Of a stretch of 64,000 bases of DNA, positions 19,311 through 28,242 are shown one piece after another. Below the pieces are notes generated by a model, which worked only from the letters and a program-made list of their open reading frames with translations, ran no database searches and had not been told where the DNA came from. Each line of letters begins with the position of its first letter. Within the stretch, counting starts at the first letter, position 1. The DNA is from Sphingobium sp. (lineage in GTDB: Bacteria > Pseudomonadota > Alphaproteobacteria > Sphingomonadales > Sphingomonadaceae), in assembly GCA_035196065.1 (NCBI GenBank), contig CP136575.1, forward strand, positions 2,086,769-2,150,768. Reading direction: 5' to 3'. The position numbers and the translations under genes were made by a program.

Positions 19311-19403
19311 CGTCGTGCAGATAGCGATGCAATCCCGCCTTGCCAACAATTTCGCAGCGTCATAAGGCGCGTGGGCTAGCGGCTGAACGAAAAAGGGGGC
19401 GCC

Positions 19404-20360
19404 ATGATCGTCGATACGTTGACTTCACCGGTCATCCTGTTCTTCGTGCTTGGTATCTTCGCCGCACTGATCAAATCCGACCTTTCGATACCCGAAGCCT
19501 TTGCAAAGGCGATGTCGATCTATCTGATGGCCGCCATCGGGCTGAAAGGCGGGATCGAGGTCGCTGAATCGGGTTTCACGGCCGAACTGGCTGCGGCCGC
19601 GGTCGCCGGCCTTGCCCTCAGTTTTTTCATCCCATTCTTTGCCTTTGCATTGCTGACACGTTTTGGCGGGTTAAGCCGCATCGACGCTGGCGCGGTTGCG
19701 GCACATTATGGGTCTGTCAGCGTGGTGACCTTTGTGACAGCGAAGGAGATATTGACCGGTCAAGGACTGTCACCAGCAGGTTATATGGTTGCCGTGCTAG
19801 CCTTGATGGAAACGCCGGCAATCATCAGCGGCCTTTTGCTTGCCCGCAAAGGACAAAATACGGCATCGGGCAATGGCAGTGGCGGGCTGCTTCATGAAGT
19901 TTTCGCAAATGGCTCGGTCGTCCTGCTGGTCGGTGCATTCGTGATCGGCTTGATCGCAGGCAAGGATGGGTTCGAACCCGTTCGTCCCTTGTTCGATACA
20001 GGTTTCCGCGGCGTGCTGTGCCTCTTCCTGCTCGACATGGGGCTAATCGCGGCGCGGCGGCTTACCCAGTCCAAGAAACTCAATGCGCGGCTAGTCTCGC
20101 TTGCGATACTGCTGCCTTTGATCAACGGCGGCCTTGGCGTTGCGATCGGCACGCTGATCGGCCTTGATATTGCCTCTGCGGCGGCCCTCGGAATACTGGC
20201 GGCAAGCGCGTCTTACATCGCCGTGCCCGCCGCGATGCGCATGGCCCTGCCAGAGGCGGACCCCGGCATTTATCTCGCCATGTCGCTCGGCATTACTTTT
20301 CCGTTCAACATCATCATCGGCATCTCGCTTTATACCCAGCTTGCCACTGCGATAGGATAA
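19404..20360 (+). CDS. Sodium-dependent bicarbonate permease, SbtA family
   Basis: A 318-residue hydrophobic protein with about ten membrane segments in two similar halves. The N-terminal half contains [17 protein letters not shown] and [20 protein letters not shown]. The C-terminal half begins [24 protein letters not shown] and contains [28 protein letters not shown]. These repeated motifs match the SbtA/DUF897 family, which imports bicarbonate with sodium in cyanobacteria. The next two genes encode a PII-like protein and a carbonic anhydrase, giving a coherent inorganic-carbon cassette. Substrate assignment is by family and context. Confidence 0.88.
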   Translation: MIVDTLTSPVILFFVLGIFAALIKSDLSIPEAFAKAMSIYLMAAIGLKGGIEVAESGFTAELAAAAVAGLALSFFIPFFAFALLTRFGGLSRIDAGAVAAHYGSVSVVTFVTAKEILTGQGLSPAGYMVAVLALMETPAIISGLLLARKGQNTASGNGSGGLLHEVFANGSVVLLVGAFVIGLIAGKDGFEPVRPLFDTGFRGVLCLFLLDMGLIAARRLTQSKKLNARLVSLAILLPLINGGLGVAIGTLIGLDIASAAALGILAASASYIAVPAAMRMALPEADPGIYLAMSLGITFPFNIIIGISLYTQLATAIG

Positions 20361-20363
20361 TCC

Positions 20364-20675
20364 ATGGTTGAAACCGTTTCGCGCAAGCGCATCGAAATCC
20401 TTGTCGACACGCCCCTCGTTCCGCGTGTTGTGAAACTGGCGCGGCAGGTTGATATTTCAGGCTGGAGCCTGATCCATGTAGACGCAGGCGAAGGCCGCGA
20501 TGGCGCGTGGCAGCATGATGATGTGACCGGCGCAGGTGCAAAGACGATCGTGCTGATGATCGCGTCCGAGGCAAAATCGGCGGCCCTGGTTGACGCAATC
20601 GCGCCGCTGCTTGACAGTTATCGCCTGTTGCTGACCGTGGGCGATGTCCAGGTGGTGCGCGGAGAGCGTTTCTGA
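20364..20675 (+). CDS. PII-like regulator of the bicarbonate permease (SbtB type)
   Basis: A 103-residue ferredoxin-fold protein three bases after the SbtA-type gene. It has a PII-like beta-alpha-beta pattern: RIEILVDTPLVPRVVKLAR, SGWSLIHVDAGEGRDG leading into a T-loop region, then TIVLMIAS and a final VQVVRG strand. Canonical SbtB binds adenine nucleotides, including cAMP, and controls SbtA. This protein has no cysteine and no C-terminal extension, so the redox-sensitive R-loop of some cyanobacterial SbtB proteins is missing. The stop shares one base with the carbonic anhydrase start. Confidence 0.8.
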   Translation: MVETVSRKRIEILVDTPLVPRVVKLARQVDISGWSLIHVDAGEGRDGAWQHDDVTGAGAKTIVLMIASEAKSAALVDAIAPLLDSYRLLLTVGDVQVVRGERF

Positions 20676-21298
20676 TGCCTGAATTTGCCCATCTGGTAGA
20701 CGGCTATCGCCGGTTTCGCAGCGGTTCCTATGTCGATCAGAAACAGCGTTATGACCAGTTGGCAAGTGACGGTCAGGCCCCGCCGGTCATGGTCATTTCC
20801 TGCTGCGACAGCAGGGTCGATCCAGCGACCATATTCGATACCGTCCCCGGGCAAGTCTTCGCGCTTCGCAATGTTGCCAATCTGGTGCCGCCCTTTGAAA
20901 TCGGCGGCGGCTTGCACGGCACATCTGCGGCAATCGAATTTGGCGTACTCGGTCTGAATGTTAAGCATATCGTGGTTCTTGGCCACGCTCAGTGCGGCGG
21001 GATCAAGGCTGCGCTAGAGGGTGGCGATCTGGGCATGCCAGGCCACAGCTTCATCGATGGCTGGGTCGACATTGTTCGAGACGCCCGTGATGCCGTGGTC
21101 GCCAAGGCACCTGAAGATCCGCAGACCATGCTGGAATTGGAGGCAATCAAGGTCAGCCTCGACAATTTGCGCAGTTTTCCCTTCATTGCCGAGCGAGAAG
21201 AAGCGGGGCTTTTGAAGCTGCATGGTGCCTATTTCGGGATTGCACGTGGCGTGCTGTTCATATTGGATCGGGAAAGTGGCGAATTTGTTGCTGCTTGA
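20675..21298 (+). CDS. Beta-class carbonic anhydrase
   Basis: A 207-residue enzyme that interconverts CO2 and bicarbonate. The zinc motif CxDxR is C43-C-D45-S-R47, and the second pair H104-A-Q-C107 lies in VVLGHAQCGGI. No signal peptide is visible, so it is cytoplasmic. It directly follows the SbtA/SbtB-type genes with a one-base overlap, so imported bicarbonate and CO2 can be balanced inside the cell. Nothing in the window suggests carboxysomes or RuBisCO, so the likely use is to feed carboxylases such as carbamoyl-phosphate or acetyl-CoA synthesis (inference). Confidence 0.94.
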   Translation: MPEFAHLVDGYRRFRSGSYVDQKQRYDQLASDGQAPPVMVISCCDSRVDPATIFDTVPGQVFALRNVANLVPPFEIGGGLHGTSAAIEFGVLGLNVKHIVVLGHAQCGGIKAALEGGDLGMPGHSFIDGWVDIVRDARDAVVAKAPEDPQTMLELEAIKVSLDNLRSFPFIAEREEAGLLKLHGAYFGIARGVLFILDRESGEFVAA

Positions 21299-21340
21299 GC
21301 CAAACCTGCGAAATAATCGCAAGGCCCCGATTTGTGATGA

Positions 21341-21982
21341 GTGCTTGATGTGACGGAAACCGGTTCTGTTCTGCCCGGCTTTTATGACGACCTGGCCGCT
21401 AGCCTGGAAGAGGCGCGATCATTGCTGGCAGAAGGTGCGAATAGCCGTCATTGTGCAGCACACACACCGGTGGTTGCCACGATCGGGTGTGACGGCATCC
21501 CGGCACAGCGGGTGATGATCCTGCGTGCCATGGATTGGAACGCAAGATCACTTCGCTTCCACACCGATCCGCGTTCCCATAAGACCGCGGAAATCATTAC
21601 GAACGGCGCTGCATCGGTGCTCGTCTATGACCCGGGACCGAAAATACAGCTCAGGCTATCAGGTATTGCCCAAATCGAAACCGACGGCGCGGACGTGGAT
21701 CAAGCTTGGCAAGAATCGACCTTGTTCGCGCGTCGTTGCTACCTGAGCGAAGCCGGACCGGGAACGGCGGTTGGACAACCTGTCTCGGGCCTCCCCTCAT
21801 GGGTTGAGGGCCGCAGCCCCGTGGAATCGGAAATAGGATCTGCCCGAGCGAATTTCGCGATATTGCGCTTCAACTTTGCCCGGATCGAATGGCTTTATCT
21901 GGCCAATGCCGGCCACAGGCGCGCAATCTGGAACTGGGACTCAGTCGCCGGTCAATGGCAGGGCAGTTGGCTGATCCCCTAG
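21341..21982 (+). CDS. Pyridoxamine 5'-phosphate oxidase-like flavoprotein
   Basis: A 213-residue split-barrel FMN protein. The features are a DGIPAQRVMILRAMDW strand, RSHKTAEI before a phosphate-binding turn, AASVLVYDPG, and a C-terminal FNFARIEWLYLANAGHRRAIW region typical of PNPOx-like proteins. The canonical PdxH C-terminal substrate-binding RLxxR motif is not seen, so it may not be the vitamin B6 enzyme. The start is GTG at 21341. The last 42 bases overlap the convergent peptidase-like gene. Confidence 0.8.
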   Translation: MLDVTETGSVLPGFYDDLAASLEEARSLLAEGANSRHCAAHTPVVATIGCDGIPAQRVMILRAMDWNARSLRFHTDPRSHKTAEIITNGAASVLVYDPGPKIQLRLSGIAQIETDGADVDQAWQESTLFARRCYLSEAGPGTAVGQPVSGLPSWVEGRSPVESEIGSARANFAILRFNFARIEWLYLANAGHRRAIWNWDSVAGQWQGSWLIP

Positions 21983-22894
21983 CGGCGCGCAACCTTTCAT
22001 ATAGGCGTCGATCATCTGCCGCTGCGCCTCCGCAGCCGGAGCCAGATCATCACCACGTTGCGCCTCAAAATTGACATAGGCCTGCAATGGAAGGTTAAGC
22101 GCGACGTAATTGGATAGCGATCCATCGCTACGCCTAACCTTTTCGTGCCAGACATTGATGTTTTCGGCGTTAAGCGCAGCGCGGCATTTCTGATCGGCCG
22201 CCGCGATATCAGTCGCTGCGATATAAGGCAGGATCGCATAAACATCAGGATCGTCGAGCAATGGGTCTTCGCCTTGCCCGGCATGGCCATCTTCGCGGAT
22301 GTCCAAACGTCCCCGCCGAAAGGCTGCAGCGTCCAGCATAGTTATATCGCCACGACCACCCTTGCCATCGCCCGAAAATCCGTCGTTATTGGTGTGCAAT
22401 GCGATGATCGGCTGACCTTTGGGCAGTGCACTGAGGATTGCACTTGTGAAAAGCGGGGTACGTGCATCGAAATTACGATTGGGATCGCATGCGGCCACTG
22501 GCTTTGCGCGCACGCCGCATGGACCAAAACCTGTCTGGCGGCGCAAGCTTCCCGGACCGCTATTCACCGCTATTCCGACACCCCCATGCCGTTTCAACGC
22601 CGCGATCATCGCATCAAAGGCTGCGTTTTCGTCATCATGTGGAACCGCCCATAAAGGACCGACTGGTTGCGCCACATTTTCAAAGCGCAGCAAATGCCAT
22701 TCAAAACCATTTTCAGAAAAGCGGCTCTCGCTGACATTGACCCCAGTCAGAAATTCGGGATCGGCGCGATGCCGATCAAGATCATCATCCTGAAGTGCCG
22801 CAATTTCAGGCTTAGCCAGCGGTTGCCAGTCTACGGCGACGCCCGCAGCCGATCCGAAGAAGAAAATGGCGGAAAGAGATACTGCAAAGCGCAT
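21941..22894 (-). CDS. Secreted M14-like zinc carboxypeptidase-fold protein (putative)
   Basis: A 317-residue protein with a signal peptide (about residues 1-20). Three motifs in the right order suggest the M14 carboxypeptidase fold: an HxxE zinc motif H86-D-D-E89 after a strand, the substrate-site motif DPNRNFD at 137-143 like the NR pair of carboxypeptidase A, and H167 in IIALHTN as a possible third zinc ligand. The overall sequence is otherwise unfamiliar, so the call rests on these motifs. It could act on peptidoglycan peptides, but no evidence here fixes a substrate. It overlaps the end of the PNPOx-like gene on the other strand. Confidence 0.55.
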   Translation of the reverse strand: MRFAVSLSAIFFFGSAAGVAVDWQPLAKPEIAALQDDDLDRHRADPEFLTGVNVSESRFSENGFEWHLLRFENVAQPVGPLWAVPHDDENAAFDAMIAALKRHGGVGIAVNSGPGSLRRQTGFGPCGVRAKPVAACDPNRNFDARTPLFTSAILSALPKGQPIIALHTNNDGFSGDGKGGRGDITMLDAAAFRRGRLDIREDGHAGQGEDPLLDDPDVYAILPYIAATDIAAADQKCRAALNAENINVWHEKVRRSDGSLSNYVALNLPLQAYVNFEAQRGDDLAPAAEAQRQMIDAYMKGCAPLGDQPTALPLTGD

Positions 22895-22965
22895 GAACTC
22901 CCACTATAGCATCGAGACAGGGACAGAAAGCCTGAACAACAGGCACATATTTGGGGGATCGGATA

Positions 22966-24387
22966 ATGTTGCAGTCAGGCGCTATTGCAAGTCTTGCCGT
23001 TTATTTTGCATTGATGCTGGGTATCGGCATTTATGCATGGCGCAAATCGACCGCCAGCAGCAGCGAATATCTGCTATCTGGGCGTCAATTGGGCCCGGCT
23101 GTAACGGCGCTGGCAGCCGGTGCATCGGACATGTCGGGCTGGTTGATGCTGGGCCTTCCCGGCGCGCTTTATGCGAGCGGCCTCGTCGAGGCATGGATAG
23201 CGATTGGTCTGTTCATTGGTGCGCTCGCCAACTGGATCATTGTTGCCCCCCGACTGCGCGAACAAACCGAACGTTTCGGCGACGCCCTCACCATCCCAGA
23301 GTTTCTGGGCAACCGGTTCAATGACAAGAGTCACATGCTACGTTTGACCGCAAGCATTGTGATCATCGTCTTTTTCGCGCTCTATTCTGCGTCAGGCCTC
23401 GTCGCCGGCGGAAAACTGTTTCAGAGCGCATTTGGCGCCGATTATCAAACCGGCCTATGGATCACCGCATCGGTGGTGGTTGCTTATGTCGTTTTGGGCG
23501 GCTTTCTTGCGGTCAGCCTCACTGACTTTGTTCAGGGCACGATCATGGCAATCGCACTTATTGTCGTTCCATTGATGGCATGGCAGGGATTGCCGGCGGG
23601 GCTTTCGGTCGGTGACACGCTGCGGGTGATCGATCCCAACATGACCAGCCTGTTTGCCGGAACCACTGCACTTGGCATCCTATCGACCGCTGCATGGGGT
23701 CTGGGCTATTTCGGGCAACCTCACATCATTGTCCGCTTCATGGCGATCCGTTCGGTCAAGGACATACCAATGGCGCGGAACATTTGCATGGCGTGGATGG
23801 CAATCACGCTTACGGGTGCGGTGCTGGTCGGGCTTATCGGTCGCGCTTATGTCGAGAGTAGCGGGCTAAGCGTTGCCGACCCGGAAACAATCTTCATTCT
23901 GCTGGCAGGCGAACTTTTCGCGCCCGTGGCAGTGGGCTTCCTTCTCGCTGCCATCCTTGCTGCGATCATGAGTACGATTTCGGCGCAGCTGCTCGTCACT
24001 GGCTCATCGCTGGCCGAAGATGTCTATCGCCTGTTCGTGCGCCGCGAAGCGAGCGAGGGTGAAATTGTGACTGTTGGCCGCCTTTCGGTGGTTGCCGTCG
24101 CGGGGCTTGCGATGCTTTTGGCAAAAAATCCGGAGAGCAGCGTCCTCAGCCTTGTCAGTAATGCCTGGGCCGGTTTCGGTGCGGCATTCGGCCCTGTAAT
24201 CATTCTTGCGCTGACATGGCAGCGAATGACATTGGCCGGCGCAATGGCTGGGATGGTGACCGGTGCGTTGGTGGTGATAGGCTGGATTGCACTAGGCTGG
24301 AGCAGCGCGATGTATGAGATTGTCCCTGGATTTGTTGCCGCGATGCTAGCCATTGTTGGCGTCAGCCTTGCCGGGCAACGCTCCTAA
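22966..24387 (+). CDS. putP: Sodium/proline symporter
   Basis: A member of the sodium:solute symporter family (~473 residues, about 13 membrane helices). Recognisable stretches are YLLSGRQLGPAVTALAAGASDMSGW, the ALYSASGLVAGGK helix, GYFGQPHIIVRFMA and AAILAAIMSTISAQLLV, all characteristic of PutP. The start is the ATG at 22966 preceded by GGGGGATCGG. A TTG 15 bases earlier also lies in frame. The 3' end overlaps the convergent zincin gene by four bases. Confidence 0.9.
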   Translation: MLQSGAIASLAVYFALMLGIGIYAWRKSTASSSEYLLSGRQLGPAVTALAAGASDMSGWLMLGLPGALYASGLVEAWIAIGLFIGALANWIIVAPRLREQTERFGDALTIPEFLGNRFNDKSHMLRLTASIVIIVFFALYSASGLVAGGKLFQSAFGADYQTGLWITASVVVAYVVLGGFLAVSLTDFVQGTIMAIALIVVPLMAWQGLPAGLSVGDTLRVIDPNMTSLFAGTTALGILSTAAWGLGYFGQPHIIVRFMAIRSVKDIPMARNICMAWMAITLTGAVLVGLIGRAYVESSGLSVADPETIFILLAGELFAPVAVGFLLAAILAAIMSTISAQLLVTGSSLAEDVYRLFVRREASEGEIVTVGRLSVVAVAGLAMLLAKNPESSVLSLVSNAWAGFGAAFGPVIILALTWQRMTLAGAMAGMVTGALVVIGWIALGWSSAMYEIVPGFVAAMLAIVGVSLAGQRS

Positions 24388-24776
24388 TCCAGTTCAGTTT
24401 CGATTGCTTCCATCTGTTCGTCCGAAAGGCCAAAATGATGGCCGATCTCATGGACCACGACATGGTTGACGAGTTCCGCCAGCGATAAGCCGGATTCCGC
24501 CCACTCATCCAGCAGCGGCCGCCGGAATAAAGTCACTGTGTCAGGTAATCCGGCAAAATCATCGAGTGATCTTTCACAGACCGGTCGTCCTTCATAAAGA
24601 CCGGAGAGATCATAGCGGTTGGCGATGCCCAAATCATCGAGCAGTTCGGCCGATGGCCAATCCTCAACCATCAGGATGATGTTGGGCAGATGACTGGCAA
24701 ATGGCTCCGGAATGCGCGTCAGCGCATCCCGAGCAAGCCGTTCGATATCTTCAAGGTTGGGCGCTCTTTCGCCCAC
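24384..24776 (-). CDS. Small zincin-like metallopeptidase
   Basis: A 130-residue protein of the minimal metallopeptidase family (Acidothermus-type zincin, PF06262-like). The active-site motif HExxH occurs as HEIGHHFGLSD near the C-terminus, with the third ligand probably in HFGLSDEQ. The start is GTG at 24776, five bases after the ettA stop, so it is cotranscribed with ettA. The substrate is unknown. Confidence 0.85.
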   Translation of the reverse strand: MGERAPNLEDIERLARDALTRIPEPFASHLPNIILMVEDWPSAELLDDLGIANRYDLSGLYEGRPVCERSLDDFAGLPDTVTLFRRPLLDEWAESGLSLAELVNHVVVHEIGHHFGLSDEQMEAIETELD

Positions 24777-24781
24777 CGACC

Positions 24782-26461
24782 TTAGCGCGTCAGCTTTTTG
24801 TAGCTGGTGCGATGAGGCTTCAGCGCATCTTCGCCCAATCGGCGGATCTTGTCCTCCTCATAGGCATCGAAATTGCCTTCGAACCATTCGACATGGCTGT
24901 CGCCTTCAAATGCAAGGATGTGCGTTGCCAAACGGTCGAGGAAGAAGCGGTCGTGCGAAATCACCACCGCGCAACCCGCAAAGCTTTCGATGGCTTCTTC
25001 AAGCGCAGCAAGCGTTTCAGTGTCGAGGTCGTTTGTCGGCTCGTCAAGCAGCAGCACGTTTCCGCCCTCTTTGAGCATCTTGGCCATGTGCACGCGGTTG
25101 CGCTCACCGCCCGAAAGCAGGCCGACCTTTTTCTGCTGATCTGCACCCTTGAAGTTGAAGGCGCCGACATAGGCGCGGGTCGGCGTTTCATGCTTGCCGA
25201 CCTTCATATAATCGGCTCCGCCTGAAATTTCTTCCCAAACATTCTTGTTGGGATCCAGTGCATCACGGCTTTGATCAACATAACCCAGATGCACGGTTTC
25301 GCCTATGACGACTTCGCCGCTGTCGGGGGTTTCCTGTCCCGTGATCAACCGGAACAATGTCGATTTACCAGCGCCGTTCGGCCCGATGACGCCAACAATG
25401 CCGCCGGGCGGGATAGAGAAGGTCAGGTTCTCAAACAGCAATTTGTCGCCATAGGCTTTAGTCACACCGTTGACCTCGATCACCTTGCTGCCAAGGCGTT
25501 CTGGGTTCTGAATAACGATTTGTGCTTTGCCAACCGGGCGATTTTCGGCTGATTCAACAAGTTGTTCGAAGCTTTTAATACGGGCCTTGGATTTTGTCTG
25601 ACGCGCCTTGGGCGACTGCCGGATCCATTCCAACTCGTCCTTGATGGCTTTCTGGCGGCCATGCTCCTCACGGGCTTCCTGCTCCAGACGCTTCGCCTTC
25701 TTTTCCAGATAGGTCGAATAATTGCCTTCATACGGGAAATAGCGGCCGCGATCGAGCTCGAGGATCCAGTTCACGACATTGTCGAGGAAGTAGCGATCGT
25801 GGGTGACGAGGATCACATTGCCCTTGTAATCGACCAGATGCTTTTCAAGCCATGCGACGCTTTCGGCGTCAAGGTGGTTGGTCGGTTCGTCGAGCAACAG
25901 AATGTCGGGCTTTTCGAGCAGCAGGCGGGTGAGCGCAATCCGGCGTTTTTCACCGCCTGACAGATTTTCCACCGACCAATCGCCCGGGGGGCAACGCAGC
26001 GCGTCCATCGCAATTTCCAGCTGGTTGTCGAGTGTCCAACCATCGACAGCATCGATCTTTTCCTGAAGGGTGCCCATTTCCTCCATCAGCGCGTCAAAAT
26101 CCACGTCTTCCGGGGGATCAGCCATAATCATCGAGATTTCGTTGAAACGCTCGACCAGATCGGCGGTTTCGCGGACGCCATCCATGACATTTTGCTTGAC
26201 CGTCTTGCTCGGATCGAGCTGCGGTTCCTGTGCCAGATAGCCGACCGTGATGTTCTCTCCAGGCCATGCCTCACCGGTGAATTCAGTATCGATACCGGCC
26301 ATGATCTTCATCAGCGTCGATTTACCGGTACCGTTGGGGCCGACGATGCCGATCTTTGCATCCTGGTAAAATTGCAGGTGAATGTTGTTCAGAACGGGTT
26401 TTTGTGCGCCAGGGAAGGTTTTGGTCATCCCCTTCATGACAAAGGCATATTGTGCGGCCAT
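24782..26461 (-). CDS. ettA: Energy-dependent translational throttle protein EttA (ABC-F)
   Basis: A soluble ABC-F protein of 559 residues with two nucleotide-binding domains and no membrane segment. Walker A motifs are GPNGTGKST and GPNGAGKST, with signatures LSGGEKRRI and LSGGERNRV. An arm and linker lie between the domains, including YLEKKAKRLEQEAREE and the SPKARQTKSKARI segment. EttA binds the ribosomal E site and gates the first elongation step according to ATP/ADP. The divergent M28 peptidase gene starts 115 bases away. Confidence 0.96.
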   Translation of the reverse strand: MAAQYAFVMKGMTKTFPGAQKPVLNNIHLQFYQDAKIGIVGPNGTGKSTLMKIMAGIDTEFTGEAWPGENITVGYLAQEPQLDPSKTVKQNVMDGVRETADLVERFNEISMIMADPPEDVDFDALMEEMGTLQEKIDAVDGWTLDNQLEIAMDALRCPPGDWSVENLSGGEKRRIALTRLLLEKPDILLLDEPTNHLDAESVAWLEKHLVDYKGNVILVTHDRYFLDNVVNWILELDRGRYFPYEGNYSTYLEKKAKRLEQEAREEHGRQKAIKDELEWIRQSPKARQTKSKARIKSFEQLVESAENRPVGKAQIVIQNPERLGSKVIEVNGVTKAYGDKLLFENLTFSIPPGGIVGVIGPNGAGKSTLFRLITGQETPDSGEVVIGETVHLGYVDQSRDALDPNKNVWEEISGGADYMKVGKHETPTRAYVGAFNFKGADQQKKVGLLSGGERNRVHMAKMLKEGGNVLLLDEPTNDLDTETLAALEEAIESFAGCAVVISHDRFFLDRLATHILAFEGDSHVEWFEGNFDAYEEDKIRRLGEDALKPHRTSYKKLTR

Positions 26462-26576
26462 CGGTCGTTTCTTTCGGTATCGCGATAAAAAGGAATTGCT
26501 CGGCCTCTAGCCAAGCATAACTCTTGCTGCAAGGTGGGAGATTGGCAGGCGCGCAAAAGCCGGTTAAGCGATTACG

Positions 26577-27950
26577 ATGAACAACAGATATTTCGCGCTT
26601 TCGCTCGCCACGCTTTGCCTTTCCACCTCCGCCATAGCTGCATCAGATGATGCCAGCCCTTCGCAGAATGCGATGCGCGATACGCTGGCTTATGAAATCA
26701 CCGAAGGGTTGACCACCGAGGTCGGCCAGCGTCAGGGCGGAACCGAAGCAGAGCAGCGCGGCCGTGACTGGGCAGTGGCGAAGCTGAATGCGCTGGGCTT
26801 TGCCAATGTCCGCGAAGAAAAGTTCGATATGCCGACATGGGTGCGCGGAGAGGAAAAGGCCTGGGTCATCAGCCCGTTCCAAAATGTGATGGCTGCCGCT
26901 GCCCTTGGCAATTCAGGATCGACCGGCGCAAAGCCTTTTGAAGGCGAAGTCATCTATTTCCGTACGCTTGACGATCTTGTCGCTGCGTCAGATGCGGGGG
27001 TTGCTGGAAAGATCGTGTTTGTTGATCACCAGATGAAGCGCGCGCAGGATGGCAGTGGCTATGGCCAATTTGGCCGCGCCCGCTTCATCGGCCCCAACAT
27101 TGCTGCGAAAAAGGGTGCCGCGGCGATCCTGATCCGTTCGATCGGTACTGATAGTCATCGTGGACCGCATACCGGTAACACCAATTTCGAGGCCGGGGTA
27201 AAGCCCATTCCTGCTGCGGCCATTTCCAACCCCGATGCTGACAATCTGACCCGTCAGTTGATGCGCGCAAAAACGCCTGTGAAGGTGCGCCTGCTTTTGA
27301 CTCCCCAGAATCTGGGGCAGCAGAAATCGGGCAATGTCATCGCCGAAGTGCCGGGCAGCGACCCCTCACTCCCGCCGATCGTTATCGCCTGCCATCTGGA
27401 TAGCTGGGATCTTGGCACCGGCGCGATCGATGATGCGTCGGGCTGTGGTATCATTACTGCTGCGGCCAGCTATCTTCAAAACCGCCCTGCCCCCAAGCGT
27501 ACCGTTCGTCTGCTTTGGGCAGGTGCCGAGGAGGTCGGCATCTGGGGCGGGAAGGATTATGCAGAAAAGCATAAAGGCACACCGCACGCGCTTGCGATGG
27601 AATCCGATTTCGGAGCCGATCGGGTGTGGCGAGTCGATTTCAAACTGCCAGATAGCGCAAAGCCGCTGGCCGACCGGATCGCATCAAAACTTGCTTCGCT
27701 GGGCATAACGCGCGGGAAAGATCCGGCAAGCGGCGGCGCCGATGTCGCGGCAATCATCGCCGCACAGGACCTTGCGGTAATTGACCTGCAGCAAGACGGC
27801 ACGCGTTATTTCGATCTGCACCACACACCAGATGACACACTGGACAAGGTTGATCCCGAACAGATGCGCCAGAATGTCGTTGCCTGGACAATGGTGTTGG
27901 AAGAAGTCGCCAATTATGCGGGCGATTTGTCGATGGCACCGAAATCATGA
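26577..27950 (+). CDS. Secreted M28-family metallopeptidase with PA domain
   Basis: A 457-residue protein with a signal peptide (1-22, ending AIAAS). A protease-associated insert lies roughly at 115-225. The M28 zinc ligands are H273-x-D275 in ACHLDSWD, D285 in GAIDDASG, the E318-E319 pair in GAEEVGIWGG, D344 in ESDFGAD, and a final His in LHHTPDDT. It is probably a periplasmic aminopeptidase or carboxypeptidase. It is coupled by an ATGA overlap to a small lipoprotein gene. Confidence 0.92.
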   Translation: MNNRYFALSLATLCLSTSAIAASDDASPSQNAMRDTLAYEITEGLTTEVGQRQGGTEAEQRGRDWAVAKLNALGFANVREEKFDMPTWVRGEEKAWVISPFQNVMAAAALGNSGSTGAKPFEGEVIYFRTLDDLVAASDAGVAGKIVFVDHQMKRAQDGSGYGQFGRARFIGPNIAAKKGAAAILIRSIGTDSHRGPHTGNTNFEAGVKPIPAAAISNPDADNLTRQLMRAKTPVKVRLLLTPQNLGQQKSGNVIAEVPGSDPSLPPIVIACHLDSWDLGTGAIDDASGCGIITAAASYLQNRPAPKRTVRLLWAGAEEVGIWGGKDYAEKHKGTPHALAMESDFGADRVWRVDFKLPDSAKPLADRIASKLASLGITRGKDPASGGADVAAIIAAQDLAVIDLQQDGTRYFDLHHTPDDTLDKVDPEQMRQNVVAWTMVLEEVANYAGDLSMAPKS

Positions 27951-28174
27951 AGATGCTTGCACCGCTTGTGCTGTTCCTGCTTGCCGGATGCGGCGTGCAA
28001 TCCGCTTCGGACAAAGCCGGAACTGGAGAGGAAACCAGCACCGAAGCAGCCACTGACGAAGATCTGGATGCAGAGCAGAAAGATATTGAGGAAGCCGCCG
28101 ACGAGGCCGCAAAGGTCGTGGAAGCTGATGCGGAGGAAGAAGTAGAGGCCGCCAAGGGCGAAGCCGAACAATAG
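27947..28174 (+). CDS. Small acidic lipoprotein
   Basis: A 75-residue protein with a lipoprotein signal: a hydrophobic start, then a LLAGC lipobox with the acylated cysteine at about residue 15. The mature part is almost entirely Glu, Asp, Ala and Lys, with the pattern EAADEAAKVVEADAEEE, probably a charged helix. No family was recognised. Its start overlaps the stop of the M28 peptidase, so the two may be made together and localise near each other in the envelope. Confidence 0.75.
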   Translation: MKMLAPLVLFLLAGCGVQSASDKAGTGEETSTEAATDEDLDAEQKDIEEAADEAAKVVEADAEEEVEAAKGEAEQ

Positions 28175-28242
28175 CATTTTCCCTATATTCGCTCTTCAAC
28201 CCTTCGCTTTAGAAGCATTTTGGGGGATGAGTTGGAGGGAAG

